Shown: positions 1 through 7,975 of the stretch, piece by piece | Layout of the letters: each line of letters starts with the position of its first letter | How positions within the stretch are numbered: position 1 is the stretch's first letter | Assembly (NCBI RefSeq): GCF_024127895.1 | Contig: NZ_JAMYBK010000021.1 | Span: 21,665-85,664, forward strand | Source: Pseudomonas guariconensis | Lineage (GTDB): Bacteria; Pseudomonadota; Gammaproteobacteria; Pseudomonadales; Pseudomonadaceae | Reading direction: 5' to 3' | DNA length: 64,000 nt | Notes under the pieces: generated by a model | Told to the model about the DNA's origin: nothing | Seen by the model: only the letters and a program-made list of their open reading frames with translations | Database searches by the model: none | Program-made: the position numbers and the translations under genes

Positions 1-738
1 GGCTGGTTCAAGGGCGAGTTCCACGCCATCGGTGAGTCGTGGCTGGAGCATGACGAGCGCTATCGCCGTTCCGAAGAGTTCATCCGTGCGCTGAAGGGCA
101 TCTGGACGCAGGACAATTTCACCTTCAACGGTGACTTCTACCGCTTCCGCGACTACAGCTTGAAACCCAAGCCGCTGCAGCAGCCGCACCCGGAAATCTT
201 CCAGGGTGGCAGCTCCCGTGCCGCGCGTGACATGGCGTCCCGCGTGTCCGACTGGTACTTCACCAACGGCAACACGGTGGCAGGCATCAAGGCCCAGGTC
301 GATGACATCCGCGCCAAGGCCGCGGCCAATGGCCATTCGGTGAAGGTCGGGGTGAATGCCTTCATCATCGCCCGCGATACCGAGGAAGAAGCCCGCGCCG
401 TGCTGCAGGAAATCATCGACAAGGCCAACCCGGAAGCGGTCAACGCCTTCGGTGCCGAGGTGAAGAACGCCGGTGCCGCGAGCCCTGAAGGCGAGGGCAA
501 CTGGGCCAAATCCACCTTCGAGGATCTGGTGCAGTACAACGACGGCTTCAAGACCAACCTGATCGGCACCCCGCAACAGATCGCCGAGCGCATCGTCGCG
601 CTCAAGGCTGTGGGCGTCGACCTGATCCTCTCCGGCTTCCTGCACTTCCAGGAAGAGGTGGAGTACTTCGGCAAGCATGTGCTGCCGCTGGTGCGCGAAC
701 TGGAAGCCGGCAAAACCGCCGAGAAAGCCGTGGCCTGA
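1..738 (+). CDS. sfnG: FMNH2-dependent dimethylsulfone monooxygenase SfnG, 5'-truncated by the window edge
   Basis: The last 245 residues of a luciferase-like (bacterial LLM fold) flavin monooxygenase are visible; the frame is open from base 1. The stretch GWFKGEF, then HDERYRRSEEFI, the FYRF segment and the FQGGSS phosphate-binding loop are those I know from SfnG. The family uses FMNH2 from a separate reductase to convert dimethylsulfone to methanesulfinate in the cytoplasm, so sulfur can be taken from dimethyl sulfide derivatives. The next gene starts 8 bases after the stop, so it probably leads the ABC-transporter operon. The msuE/msuC/ssuD-like genes that would handle its product lie on the other strand at 7.9-12 kb. 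Family assignment is firm. The exact substrate is inferred from the family and context. Confidence 0.85.
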   Translation, partial: GWFKGEFHAIGESWLEHDERYRRSEEFIRALKGIWTQDNFTFNGDFYRFRDYSLKPKPLQQPHPEIFQGGSSRAARDMASRVSDWYFTNGNTVAGIKAQVDDIRAKAAANGHSVKVGVNAFIIARDTEEEARAVLQEIIDKANPEAVNAFGAEVKNAGAASPEGEGNWAKSTFEDLVQYNDGFKTNLIGTPQQIAERIVALKAVGVDLILSGFLHFQEEVEYFGKHVLPLVRELEAGKTAEKAVA

Positions 739-746
739 GGTGCAGG

Positions 747-1877
747 ATGAGTGACGCAACGCCAAATACGCTGGTGCACTGGCTGGCTGAACAGGCCCGT
801 CAGCGCCCGGCTGCCATTGCCCTGCGCCACAAGCGCCTGGGGATCTGGCAGGTGCAGAGCTGGGCGCAGGTCGAGGCTGAGGTGCGGGCACTGGCCGCCG
901 CCTTGCGTGCCGCCGGGTTTGCCGCGGGCGCGCAGCTGGTGATTGTCAGCCGGCCACGCCCGGAAGCGCTGTATGCCTCTTTGGCTGCGCAATGGCTGGG
1001 CGGTGTGGCGGCGCTGTTTGATCCATTGGACAACCCGGAGGATCAGGCTGCCGCGCTGCGTGAGGCGGGCGTTGCGTTCGTTCTGGCAGAAGGATTGGAG
1101 GAAATTCAGCGCCTGCGTGAAGCCGGCTTGCAGCCGGGATGGCTGGTTTATGCCGATGGCCGGGGACTGGCCGACAAGGAGGTACGCGGGCAGGCGCTGG
1201 ATTACGCACTGCTAAGGACGGCTGGTGCTGTGCAGGAAGCACCGCAGGCGCAGGCCGGAGCGCCTGCGTTTGCCTTTTACCGGCGTGGAGAGCCTGGGGT
1301 TGAACGCCAGCTCTTCAGCCATACCGAACTGCTGCACGAAGGCGAGCGGCTGGTGCAGGGCGAACGGCTCACGGAGCGTGAAGAGGCCCTGGCCGCCCGC
1401 GCCTTTGCGGCCAGTGGGCAGGCGCGTTATCTGCTGGCGCCCTGGCTGTTGGCCGGGTTCCGCCTGAACTTCCCGGAGCGCCTGGAAACCTGCGATCAGG
1501 ACCGCCGCGAACTGGGCCCGAGCCTGGTGCTGGGCACCCGTGAAACCTATGGCCGCCTGCATGAGCAGGTGAGTCGGCGCCTGCCGTTGCCGGGCAGCCT
1601 GCGTCGGCAATTGGTGGATTGGGCACTGCGACCGCAAGGCAGCATTGCTCAACGCCTGATCGGAGGCTGGCTGGTACGCCGTCCGCTGCGCGACGTGCTG
1701 GGGTTTTCCCGCACGCGAGTCGCGCTTGTCGTGGGGGCGCCCTTGAGCGACGAAGCCCGGCAGCTGTTCGGCGGGCTGGGTGTTGAGGTGCGCAACTGGT
1801 CGGCGGCGGAACGCTGGCAGGACGTGCGCCAAATCCCTATCAGCGAATGGCCGCAGGGCCTGCTGCAACCCGCATAA
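747..1877 (+). CDS. Degenerate AMP-dependent synthetase/ligase-like protein, 376 aa
   Basis: The N-terminal half resembles the acyl-CoA synthetase (ANL) fold, from LVHWLAEQARQRP to the SRPRPEALYASLAAQWLGG segment. Two essential parts are changed. The P-loop that normally reads YTSGTTG-PKG is replaced around residue 178 by YRRGEPGVERQLFSH. The C-terminal domain with the catalytic lysine is missing, so the protein is about 376 aa against 520-650 for active ligases. I infer it no longer makes acyl-adenylates. It lies between sfnG and a Liv-type importer, 8 bases after the former and 11 before the latter. Intact AMP-ligases sit beside similar importers elsewhere, so this may be a decayed or repurposed partner, perhaps a substrate-binding or regulatory protein. 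The frame is intact with no internal stop, which argues against a simple pseudogene. Confidence 0.6.
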   Translation: MSDATPNTLVHWLAEQARQRPAAIALRHKRLGIWQVQSWAQVEAEVRALAAALRAAGFAAGAQLVIVSRPRPEALYASLAAQWLGGVAALFDPLDNPEDQAAALREAGVAFVLAEGLEEIQRLREAGLQPGWLVYADGRGLADKEVRGQALDYALLRTAGAVQEAPQAQAGAPAFAFYRRGEPGVERQLFSHTELLHEGERLVQGERLTEREEALAARAFAASGQARYLLAPWLLAGFRLNFPERLETCDQDRRELGPSLVLGTRETYGRLHEQVSRRLPLPGSLRRQLVDWALRPQGSIAQRLIGGWLVRRPLRDVLGFSRTRVALVVGAPLSDEARQLFGGLGVEVRNWSAAERWQDVRQIPISEWPQGLLQPA

Positions 1878-1888
1878 GGAACAGGAAA

Positions 1889-2662
1889 ATGAGTGCTGCG
1901 GCTCTGCTGGAACTGCACGATATTTCGCTGTCATTCAAAGGTGTCAAAGCCATCAGCGACATCAGCTTTGCCGTGGCCGAAGGGGAAATCTGCGCACTGA
2001 TCGGCCCCAACGGCGCGGGCAAGAGTTCGCTGCTCAACGTCATCAATGGCGTGTATCAGCCGCAGCAGGGGGTGATCCGTTTCGACGGCCATGCCCGGCG
2101 AAGCATGCATCCCCATGATGCGGCGCTGGGCGGCATCGCTCGCACCTTTCAGAACATCGCCTTGTTCAAGGGCATGAGCGTGCTCGATAACGTGCTCACC
2201 GGGCGCAACCTGAAACGTCGTGCCACCTGGCTGGAGCAGGCGCTGCGTGTCGGGCGTGCTGCCGACGAGGACGATCGGCAGCGCGAAGCCGCCGAGCGCG
2301 TGCTGGCATTCCTACGTATCCAACAATGGCGCGATGCAACGGTGGGCAAGCTGCCTTACGGCTTGCAGAAGCGTGTAGAACTGGCCCGCGCCCTGGCCGC
2401 CGAGCCGCGCCTGTTGCTGCTGGACGAACCCATGGCCGGCATGAACGCCGAGGAGAAGGCTGGAATGAGCCGCTTCATCCTCGACATCAACCGCGAGTTC
2501 GGCACCACCGTGGTGTTGATCGAGCACGACATCGGCGTGGTGATGAACCTCTCCGACCACGTCGTGGTGCTCGACTACGGCCGCAAGATCGGCGATGGCC
2601 CGCCGGACGAGGTGCGCCAGAATCCCGAGGTGATCGCTGCCTATCTCGGCACCCGCCACTGA
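1889..2662 (+). CDS. Liv-type ABC transporter ATP-binding protein (LivG-like), importer 1
   Basis: A 257-residue ATPase of the branched-chain amino-acid (HAAT) type. Walker A GPNGAGKSS is near residue 40, a variant signature LPYGLQKRVELARAL lies mid-protein, Walker B LLLLDEP follows, and the switch histidine is in VLIEHD. The extended YGRKIGDGPPDEV tail is typical of LivG. ATG 1889 is chosen over an upstream in-frame start because AAGGA lies just before it and the upstream start would sit inside the preceding gene. It pairs with the second ATPase at 6137-6883 to power permeases at 2732-4693. The substrate is unknown. The nearby sulfur-scavenging genes suggest an organosulfur or aryl compound, but that is inference. 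Confidence 0.85.
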   Translation: MSAAALLELHDISLSFKGVKAISDISFAVAEGEICALIGPNGAGKSSLLNVINGVYQPQQGVIRFDGHARRSMHPHDAALGGIARTFQNIALFKGMSVLDNVLTGRNLKRRATWLEQALRVGRAADEDDRQREAAERVLAFLRIQQWRDATVGKLPYGLQKRVELARALAAEPRLLLLDEPMAGMNAEEKAGMSRFILDINREFGTTVVLIEHDIGVVMNLSDHVVVLDYGRKIGDGPPDEVRQNPEVIAAYLGTRH

Positions 2663-2731
2663 ATCCGCTGCCTCTCCGCTCGCCCTCAGGCGGGTAGGGG
2701 AGCGGCTTGCCCGAAAACAGGAAACGCAGGC

Positions 2732-3613
2732 ATGGAATTCTTCTTCGAGGTACTGATCGGCGGTCTGCTGGCCGGGGTGATGTACTCGCTGGTCGCCATC
2801 GGTTTCGTACTCATCTACAAGGCCAGCGGGGTGTTCAACTTCGCCCAGGGGGCCATGGTGCTGTTCGCCGCGCTGACGTTCGTCAGCCTGCTGGAGCGCG
2901 GCGTGCCGTTCTGGCTGGCCTTCGCCATCACGCTGGCGACCATGGTGGCGCTGGCCCTGCTGATCGAGCGGACGGTGCTGCGGCCGCTGGTCAATCGCTC
3001 GCCGATCACCCTGTTCATGGCCACTCTGGGCCTCTCCTATGTGATCGAAGGTGCGGCCCAGGCACTGTGGGGCGCACAGGTGCACGGCCTGGAGCTGGGC
3101 ATCAGCGACGAGCCGCTGGAGCTGGGCGGCCTGTTGCTGTCGCAGTTCGACCTGTTCGCCGCGGCCACCGCCGCCCTGCTGGTGATCGCCCTGTCGCTGC
3201 TGTTCAACCGTACGCGGATCGGCCTCGCCCTGCGCGCCGTGGCCGACGACCCGCTGGCCGCCCAGGCGGTGGGCATCCGCCTGCAGCGCGTGTGGGCGGT
3301 GGTGTGGGCGGTGGCCGGCTTCGTCGGCCTGGTTGCCGGGCTGCTCTGGGGCGCGCGCCTGGGCGTGCAGTTCTCACTGTCGCTGGTGGTGCTCAAGGCG
3401 CTGCCGGTGCTGATCATCGGCGGTTTCACCTCGATTACCGGCGCCATCGTCGGCGGCCTGCTGATCGGCGCGTCGGAGAAGCTCGCCGAGGTCTATCTCG
3501 GGCCGTACATCGGTGGCGGTATCGAGAACTGGTTCCCCTATGTGCTGGCCCTGCTGTTCCTGCTGGTGCGTCCGGCGGGGCTGTTCGGCGAACGCGCCAT
3601 CGAGCGTGTGTAA
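2732..3613 (+). CDS. Liv-type ABC transporter permease (LivH-like), importer 1
   Basis: A 293-residue inner-membrane permease with about eight hydrophobic segments. The LivH pattern is clear: GLLAGVMYSLVAIGFVLIYKASGVFNFAQG at the start (shown by GVFNFAQG), the cytoplasmic coupling region RTRIGLALRAVADD near residue 162, and IIGGFTSITGAIVGG before the last helices. It forms the membrane channel with the LivM-like protein 12 bases downstream. A 69-base gap separates it from the ATPase gene and contains only a small GC hairpin. The family is certain; the substrate is not. Confidence 0.88.
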   Translation: MEFFFEVLIGGLLAGVMYSLVAIGFVLIYKASGVFNFAQGAMVLFAALTFVSLLERGVPFWLAFAITLATMVALALLIERTVLRPLVNRSPITLFMATLGLSYVIEGAAQALWGAQVHGLELGISDEPLELGGLLLSQFDLFAAATAALLVIALSLLFNRTRIGLALRAVADDPLAAQAVGIRLQRVWAVVWAVAGFVGLVAGLLWGARLGVQFSLSLVVLKALPVLIIGGFTSITGAIVGGLLIGASEKLAEVYLGPYIGGGIENWFPYVLALLFLLVRPAGLFGERAIERV

Positions 3614-3625
3614 GGAGACGACGTC

Positions 3626-4693
3626 ATGCTCTACAACGAAGCCGGTCAGTTCAGCGTGCGCTATGCCGAAGACCGTCGATTCTTCCGCCTGCGCCAGGAC
3701 CGTATCGGCATCGCCGTACTGCTGGTGTTCGCCTTCGCCGGTGTGCCGCTGCTCGGCAACGACTACTGGTTCAACGCCATCCTGATTCCCTTCCTGGTGC
3801 TGTCCCTGGCCGGGCTTGGCCTGAACCTGCTGACCGGCTATGCCGGGCAGTTGTCGCTGGGCTCGGCCGCCTTCATGGCGGTGGGCGCCTTTGCCACTTA
3901 CAACTTCGAGCTGCGTGTGCCGGGGTTGCCGCTGCTGCTGAGCATTGCCTTTGGCGGCATTAGCGCGGCGCTGGTGGCCATCGTCTTCGGCCTGCCGAGC
4001 CTGCGCATCAAGGGCTTTTACCTGCTGGTATCGACCCTGGCCGCACAGTTCTTCGTGCAATGGGCACTGACCCGTTTCGGCTGGCTCTCCAACTACAACT
4101 CGTCCGGGGTGATCACGGCGCCGCCGTTGCAGGTGGCGGGCGTTGATTTCGGCTCGCCGGCGGGACGTTACCTGCTCACCCTGACCGTGGTGCTGGCGCT
4201 GTTCTGGCTTGGCGGCAATCTGGTGCGCAGCGAACTGGGACGCAACTGGATGGCGGTACGCGACATGGATACCGCCGCCGCAGTGATCGGCATTCCGTTG
4301 CTCAAGACCAAGCTGCTGGCCTTCGCCATCAGCGGCTTCTTCCTCGGCGTGGCGGGTGCCCTGTGGGCCTTTACCTACCTGGGCACGGTGGAGCCCCATG
4401 GCTTCGATCTCAGCCGCTCCTTCCAGATCCTTTTCATCATCATCATCGGCGGCTTGGGCAGCATCCTCGGCAACTTTCTCGGTGCCGCCTTCATCGTGCT
4501 GTTTCCCCTTTTGCTGTCGAACCTCGCCGCGCTGTTGCCGGCCGGGCTCATCGACGCAGGCCAGTTGGAGAACCTGCAGAAGATAGTGTTCGGCACGCTG
4601 ATCATCCTCTTCCTGATCAAGGAGCCGGAGGGCCTCGCGCGCCTCTGGCAGAGATTCCGCGAGCGCGCACGGCTATGGCCGCTGCGCTACTGA
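3626..4693 (+). CDS. Liv-type ABC transporter permease (LivM-like), importer 1
   Basis: A 355-residue inner-membrane protein. After a hydrophilic start of about 30 residues come hydrophobic helices and the LivM hallmark GLGLNLLTGYAGQLSLGSAAFMAVGA (key part TGYAGQLSLG) near residues 66-80. A second conserved block, RNWMAVRDMDTAAAVIG, is the ATPase-coupling loop. The C-terminus holds LGSILGNFLGAAF. A good ribosome site (AAGGAGA) precedes ATG 3626. It would pair with the LivH-like protein to form the translocation pore. Confidence 0.88.
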   Translation: MLYNEAGQFSVRYAEDRRFFRLRQDRIGIAVLLVFAFAGVPLLGNDYWFNAILIPFLVLSLAGLGLNLLTGYAGQLSLGSAAFMAVGAFATYNFELRVPGLPLLLSIAFGGISAALVAIVFGLPSLRIKGFYLLVSTLAAQFFVQWALTRFGWLSNYNSSGVITAPPLQVAGVDFGSPAGRYLLTLTVVLALFWLGGNLVRSELGRNWMAVRDMDTAAAVIGIPLLKTKLLAFAISGFFLGVAGALWAFTYLGTVEPHGFDLSRSFQILFIIIIGGLGSILGNFLGAAFIVLFPLLLSNLAALLPAGLIDAGQLENLQKIVFGTLIILFLIKEPEGLARLWQRFRERARLWPLRY

Positions 4694-4754
4694 GCGAACC
4701 CCATGGGCCTCGGCCCGAACACATGCCAAGCGATTCACGACAAGGACAAGCACG

Positions 4755-6080
4755 ATGATCAAACGCACTTTCGCCGGCGGCCTGGCCCTGGCGCTCAGCC
4801 TCTCTGCCACCGCCTTCACCGTCCAGGCGGCCAGCGAGCAGTACTTCCCGCTGCAGAGCTATCGAGTCGGCCCCTATGCAGCCGGCGGCACCGGATTCTT
4901 CGGTGGTTTCATCGACTACCTCAAATACGTCAACGCCAATGGCGGGGTGAACGGGGTCAAGCTGACCTGGAGCGAGTGCGAGACCGAGTATGTGGTGGAG
5001 AAGGGCGTGGAGTGCTACGAGCGCCTGAAGAAGGGCCAGAACGGCGCCCCGGCTGCCGCCACCAACCCGCTTTCCGTGGGCATTGCCTATGCCACCCTGG
5101 AGCGTTCCACCACCGACAAGCTGCCGCTGATCACCATCAACCACGGGCGCACCGACTCCACCGACGGCAGCGTATTCCCCTACGCCTTCCCGCTGCAGCT
5201 CAACCCCTATTCCGAGGTCTCGGCCATCGTCAACTGGATCGGCGAGAAGAGCGGCGGTCTGGATCAGCTAAAAGGCAAGAAGATCGTCACCCTCTACCAC
5301 GGCTCGCCCTACGGCAAGGAAACCAACGAGGTACTGCAGACCCTGGCCGACAAGTACGGTTTCCAGCTGACCCTGCTGGAGGTGCCGCACCCGGGCAATG
5401 AACAGCAGTCGCAGTGGCTGAACATCCGCCGGATCAAGCCGGACTGGGTGATCCTGCGTGGCTGGGGCGTGATGAACCCCGTGGCGCTCAAGACCGCTCA
5501 GAAGGTGGGTTATCCGACCGACCACATCATCGGCAACATCTGGAGCAACTCCGAGGAAGACGCCGCTCCGGCAGGCTCAGCGGCCAAGGGATTTATCTCT
5601 ATCACCACGCACCCGTCCGGCACCCAGTTCCCGGTTCTGCAAGGTATTGCGCAGCAGGTGGTGGACAAGGGCGAGGGCGACCTGGCCGATCCCAGGCGCT
5701 TCGGCAGCGTCTATTACAACCTCGGCGTGGTCAACGGCATCCTCAATGTCGAAGCGGTGCGCATCGCCCAGGAGAAGTTCGGCAAGCAACCGCTGACCGG
5801 CGAGCAGGTGCGCTGGGGCTTCGAGAACCTGCGTCTGGATGACGCCCGTCTGCAGGCGTTGGGTGCCAAAGGCCTGGTGCAGCCACTGCAGCTGTCCTGC
5901 GCCGACCATGAAGGCGGCGGCGCGGTGCGCTTCCAGCAATGGGATGGCGAGAAGTGGAACCTGATCAGCGATTGGGTGCAGGCCGACCGCGCTCTGCTGC
6001 GGCCGATCATCGAGGCTTCCTCGCGCAAGTATGCCGAGGAGAAGGGCATCACCGCGCGTGACTGCAGCAAGGAAAGCTGA
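4755..6080 (+). CDS. Periplasmic substrate-binding protein of Liv-type importer 1
   Basis: A 441-residue exported binding protein. Residues 1-25 form a Sec signal peptide: KR near the start, a hydrophobic stretch, cleavage near VQAAS. The mature part is a type I periplasmic-binding fold (Leu/Ile/Val-binding family): YRVGPYAAGGTGFFGG, then GGVNGVKL and ETEYVVEKGVECYERL. It is longer than LivJ/LivK (about 370 aa) and belongs to the larger subgroup usually found beside acyl-CoA or AMP-ligases rather than amino-acid genes. Here the neighbouring ligase relative is degenerate. The ligand is probably an organic acid or sulfur compound and cannot be named from sequence. Confidence 0.82.
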   Translation: MIKRTFAGGLALALSLSATAFTVQAASEQYFPLQSYRVGPYAAGGTGFFGGFIDYLKYVNANGGVNGVKLTWSECETEYVVEKGVECYERLKKGQNGAPAAATNPLSVGIAYATLERSTTDKLPLITINHGRTDSTDGSVFPYAFPLQLNPYSEVSAIVNWIGEKSGGLDQLKGKKIVTLYHGSPYGKETNEVLQTLADKYGFQLTLLEVPHPGNEQQSQWLNIRRIKPDWVILRGWGVMNPVALKTAQKVGYPTDHIIGNIWSNSEEDAAPAGSAAKGFISITTHPSGTQFPVLQGIAQQVVDKGEGDLADPRRFGSVYYNLGVVNGILNVEAVRIAQEKFGKQPLTGEQVRWGFENLRLDDARLQALGAKGLVQPLQLSCADHEGGGAVRFQQWDGEKWNLISDWVQADRALLRPIIEASSRKYAEEKGITARDCSKES

Positions 6081-6136
6081 GTGCCACGTGCCCGGCCGGG
6101 ACCTGTGCCCCGGCCTTCACCAGAACGGAGTCCGAG

Positions 6137-6883
6137 ATGATCCTGCAGGTCGATGACATAGAAGTGCTCTACGAGCAGGCGATACTCGCGGTGCGCGGCG
6201 TGTCCCTGCAGGTCGGCGAGGGCCAGGTGGTGGCCCTGCTCGGTGCCAACGGCGCCGGCAAGAGCACCACGCTCAAGGCCATTGCCGGCCTGGTACGTGC
6301 CGAACGCGGCGAGGTGGTGCGTGGCGCCATTCGCTACCAGGGCCGCGACATCACCCGTGCCGCGCCGCAGGCCCTGGCCTCTGCCGGCCTGGTGCAGGTG
6401 CTGGAGGGGCGCCACTGCTTCGCCCACCTGACGGTGGAGGAGAACCTGCTCACCGGTGCCTTCGCCCGGCCACGCATCGGGCGCGGCGAGCTGAGCGAAG
6501 AGCTGGCGCGCATCTATGACTGGTTCCCACGCCTGAAAACCCGGCGCAAGAGCCTGGCCGGCTACACCTCCGGCGGTGAGCAGCAGATGGTCGCCATCGG
6601 CCGGGCGCTGATCTCCCGGCCGAAGCTGGTGTTGCTGGACGAGCCCTCGATGGGCCTGGCGCCGCAGATAGTCGAAGAGATTTTCGACATTGTCGGCGAG
6701 CTGAACCGGCGGGGCGGCGTGAGCTTTCTGGTGGCCGAGCAGAACATCGATGTCGCCTTGCGTCATGCCCACCATGCCTACGTGCTGGAGAGCGGTCAGG
6801 TGGTCGACCAGGGACCGGCCGGTGAAATGGCCGCCCGTGGTGATCTGCACGACTTCTACCTGGGTTCGGCGCGCCAGGCCTGA
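6137..6883 (+). CDS. Liv-type ABC transporter ATP-binding protein (LivF-like), importer 1
   Basis: A 248-residue ATPase completing the first importer. Walker A GANGAGKST is near residues 37-45, the signature TSGGEQQMVAIGRAL follows, and Walker B is LVLLDEPSMGLAP. The closing VEEIFDIVGELNRRGG and LVAEQN segments are typical of LivF. An AACGGAG ribosome site lies before ATG 6137. It is the last gene of the sfnG-led operon. The following 243 bases to the convergent gene hold one strong hairpin and no other recognisable gene. Confidence 0.87.
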   Translation: MILQVDDIEVLYEQAILAVRGVSLQVGEGQVVALLGANGAGKSTTLKAIAGLVRAERGEVVRGAIRYQGRDITRAAPQALASAGLVQVLEGRHCFAHLTVEENLLTGAFARPRIGRGELSEELARIYDWFPRLKTRRKSLAGYTSGGEQQMVAIGRALISRPKLVLLDEPSMGLAPQIVEEIFDIVGELNRRGGVSFLVAEQNIDVALRHAHHAYVLESGQVVDQGPAGEMAARGDLHDFYLGSARQA

Positions 6884-7096
6884 GGACGTGGTCATGAGTC
6901 ATCGGCCCTGCCTGTGACGATTCGACTGCGCGGGCTGGCAGGATGTAGGCGATCGGGTAGGGGGCGCCGCGCGCACCGGCGATTTGGCCGGGTGCTGAAG
7001 CTGGAGCGCACGGCTCACCCTACCGGCTCGGACCGGGCTAAAGAGGTTGGCGTTGTGCTCGGTAGTGGATTCGCCCCCTTTCGGGGGCTACCGCAA

Positions 7097-7119
7097 GTCC
7101 ACGTTCTACGAACGTGGAC
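7097..7119. terminator. Perfect hairpin between convergent operons
   Basis: Ten bases (GTCCACGTTC) pair perfectly with their complement across a 3-base loop. The hairpin lies eight bases before the stop of the minus-strand amidohydrolase relative and 214 bases after the plus-strand importer operon. There is no clear T-run on either side, so intrinsic termination is only a guess. A factor-dependent terminator or an mRNA-protecting stem is equally possible. Confidence 0.4.
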
Positions 7120-7126
7120 GTTCACT

Positions 7127-7975
7127 TCACGCCAGCTTGAACAGGCGGGCTGCGTTGCTGTGGAAGAACTTCTCCAGCACCTCGTCCGGCAAGCCCAGGC
7201 GCTGGGCATCTTCGATGCTCTGGCGGATCGGGCGGAAGGTGTAGGAGGAGCCGAACAGCAACTGGTCGGCGAGAAAGCCGTTGGCAGCCTGCACATAGGC
7301 CTCGCTACCGGGCAGGAACAGGTACATGTCCGGCACCAGGTGGATATTCTCGTAGCGGAAGGCGACACCGATGGCTTGCTGCACGTTGGGCCAGTAGCCG
7401 TGATAGGCAACGATCTGAAGAGCGGGGAAGGCACGGGCCACGGCCGCCAGACGGCCAGGGTCGTTGAAGGCCGGGTCCGGCGTGGTCGGGCCGCTCATCA
7501 GGAACAGCGGGATTCCGCGTTGCTGCAGATATTCGTAGATCGGCCAGTACAGCGGATCGTCGGGGTGGCGCGCCGGTTCGCCGAAGCCCGGCTCCAGATC
7601 GATACCGGCCAGGCCGAGCTGGTCGACTGCGCGGTCGATTTCCTTGAGGGCTGCCTCCACACCTTGCAGCACCGGCTCCACCGAACCGATACCGATCAGC
7701 TGGTCATGGCCGTGCACGATGCCGTGGATGCTGTCGTTGGGCAGGTGCTGGCCCGGGGTATGGCGGCCGACCACCACGGCCTTGTGCAGGCCGGCTTCGC
7801 GCACTTCGGCGAGGAAGCCTTCCTGGGTCAGTGAGCGCTCGAAGTGGTTGTCCGCGCCGCGGGTGCCGACGCGGCGGTTGAGCCAGCGCGCGGTGGCGTG
7901 CTCGGGCGAGCCCGGCACAGCGCCGAAGAACGGATGCAGGAAGGCCGGCCGGCAGCGCAGGTCGATGATCTTCAT
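7127..7975 (-). CDS. Amidohydrolase-2 family protein with unusual metal-site residues
   Basis: A 282-residue protein with the layout of Amidohydro_2 TIM-barrel enzymes: a short first strand MKIIDLRC, a mid-region LAGIDLEPGFGEP, a barrel histidine in VAYHGYWPN, and a C-terminal GSSYTFRP followed by FHSNAARLF. Active members usually carry HxH after strand 1 and GSDYP near the end. Here the first motif is RCR and the last lacks the aspartate, so two expected metal ligands appear to be lost. It overlaps the monooxygenase gene upstream by 4 bases (ATGA), so the two are translationally coupled and probably act on the same organosulfur compounds. A hydrolytic or lyase role on the desulfonation product is possible; a non-metal activity is also possible. 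Confidence 0.6.
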   Translation of the reverse strand: MKIIDLRCRPAFLHPFFGAVPGSPEHATARWLNRRVGTRGADNHFERSLTQEGFLAEVREAGLHKAVVVGRHTPGQHLPNDSIHGIVHGHDQLIGIGSVEPVLQGVEAALKEIDRAVDQLGLAGIDLEPGFGEPARHPDDPLYWPIYEYLQQRGIPLFLMSGPTTPDPAFNDPGRLAAVARAFPALQIVAYHGYWPNVQQAIGVAFRYENIHLVPDMYLFLPGSEAYVQAANGFLADQLLFGSSYTFRPIRQSIEDAQRLGLPDEVLEKFFHSNAARLFKLA

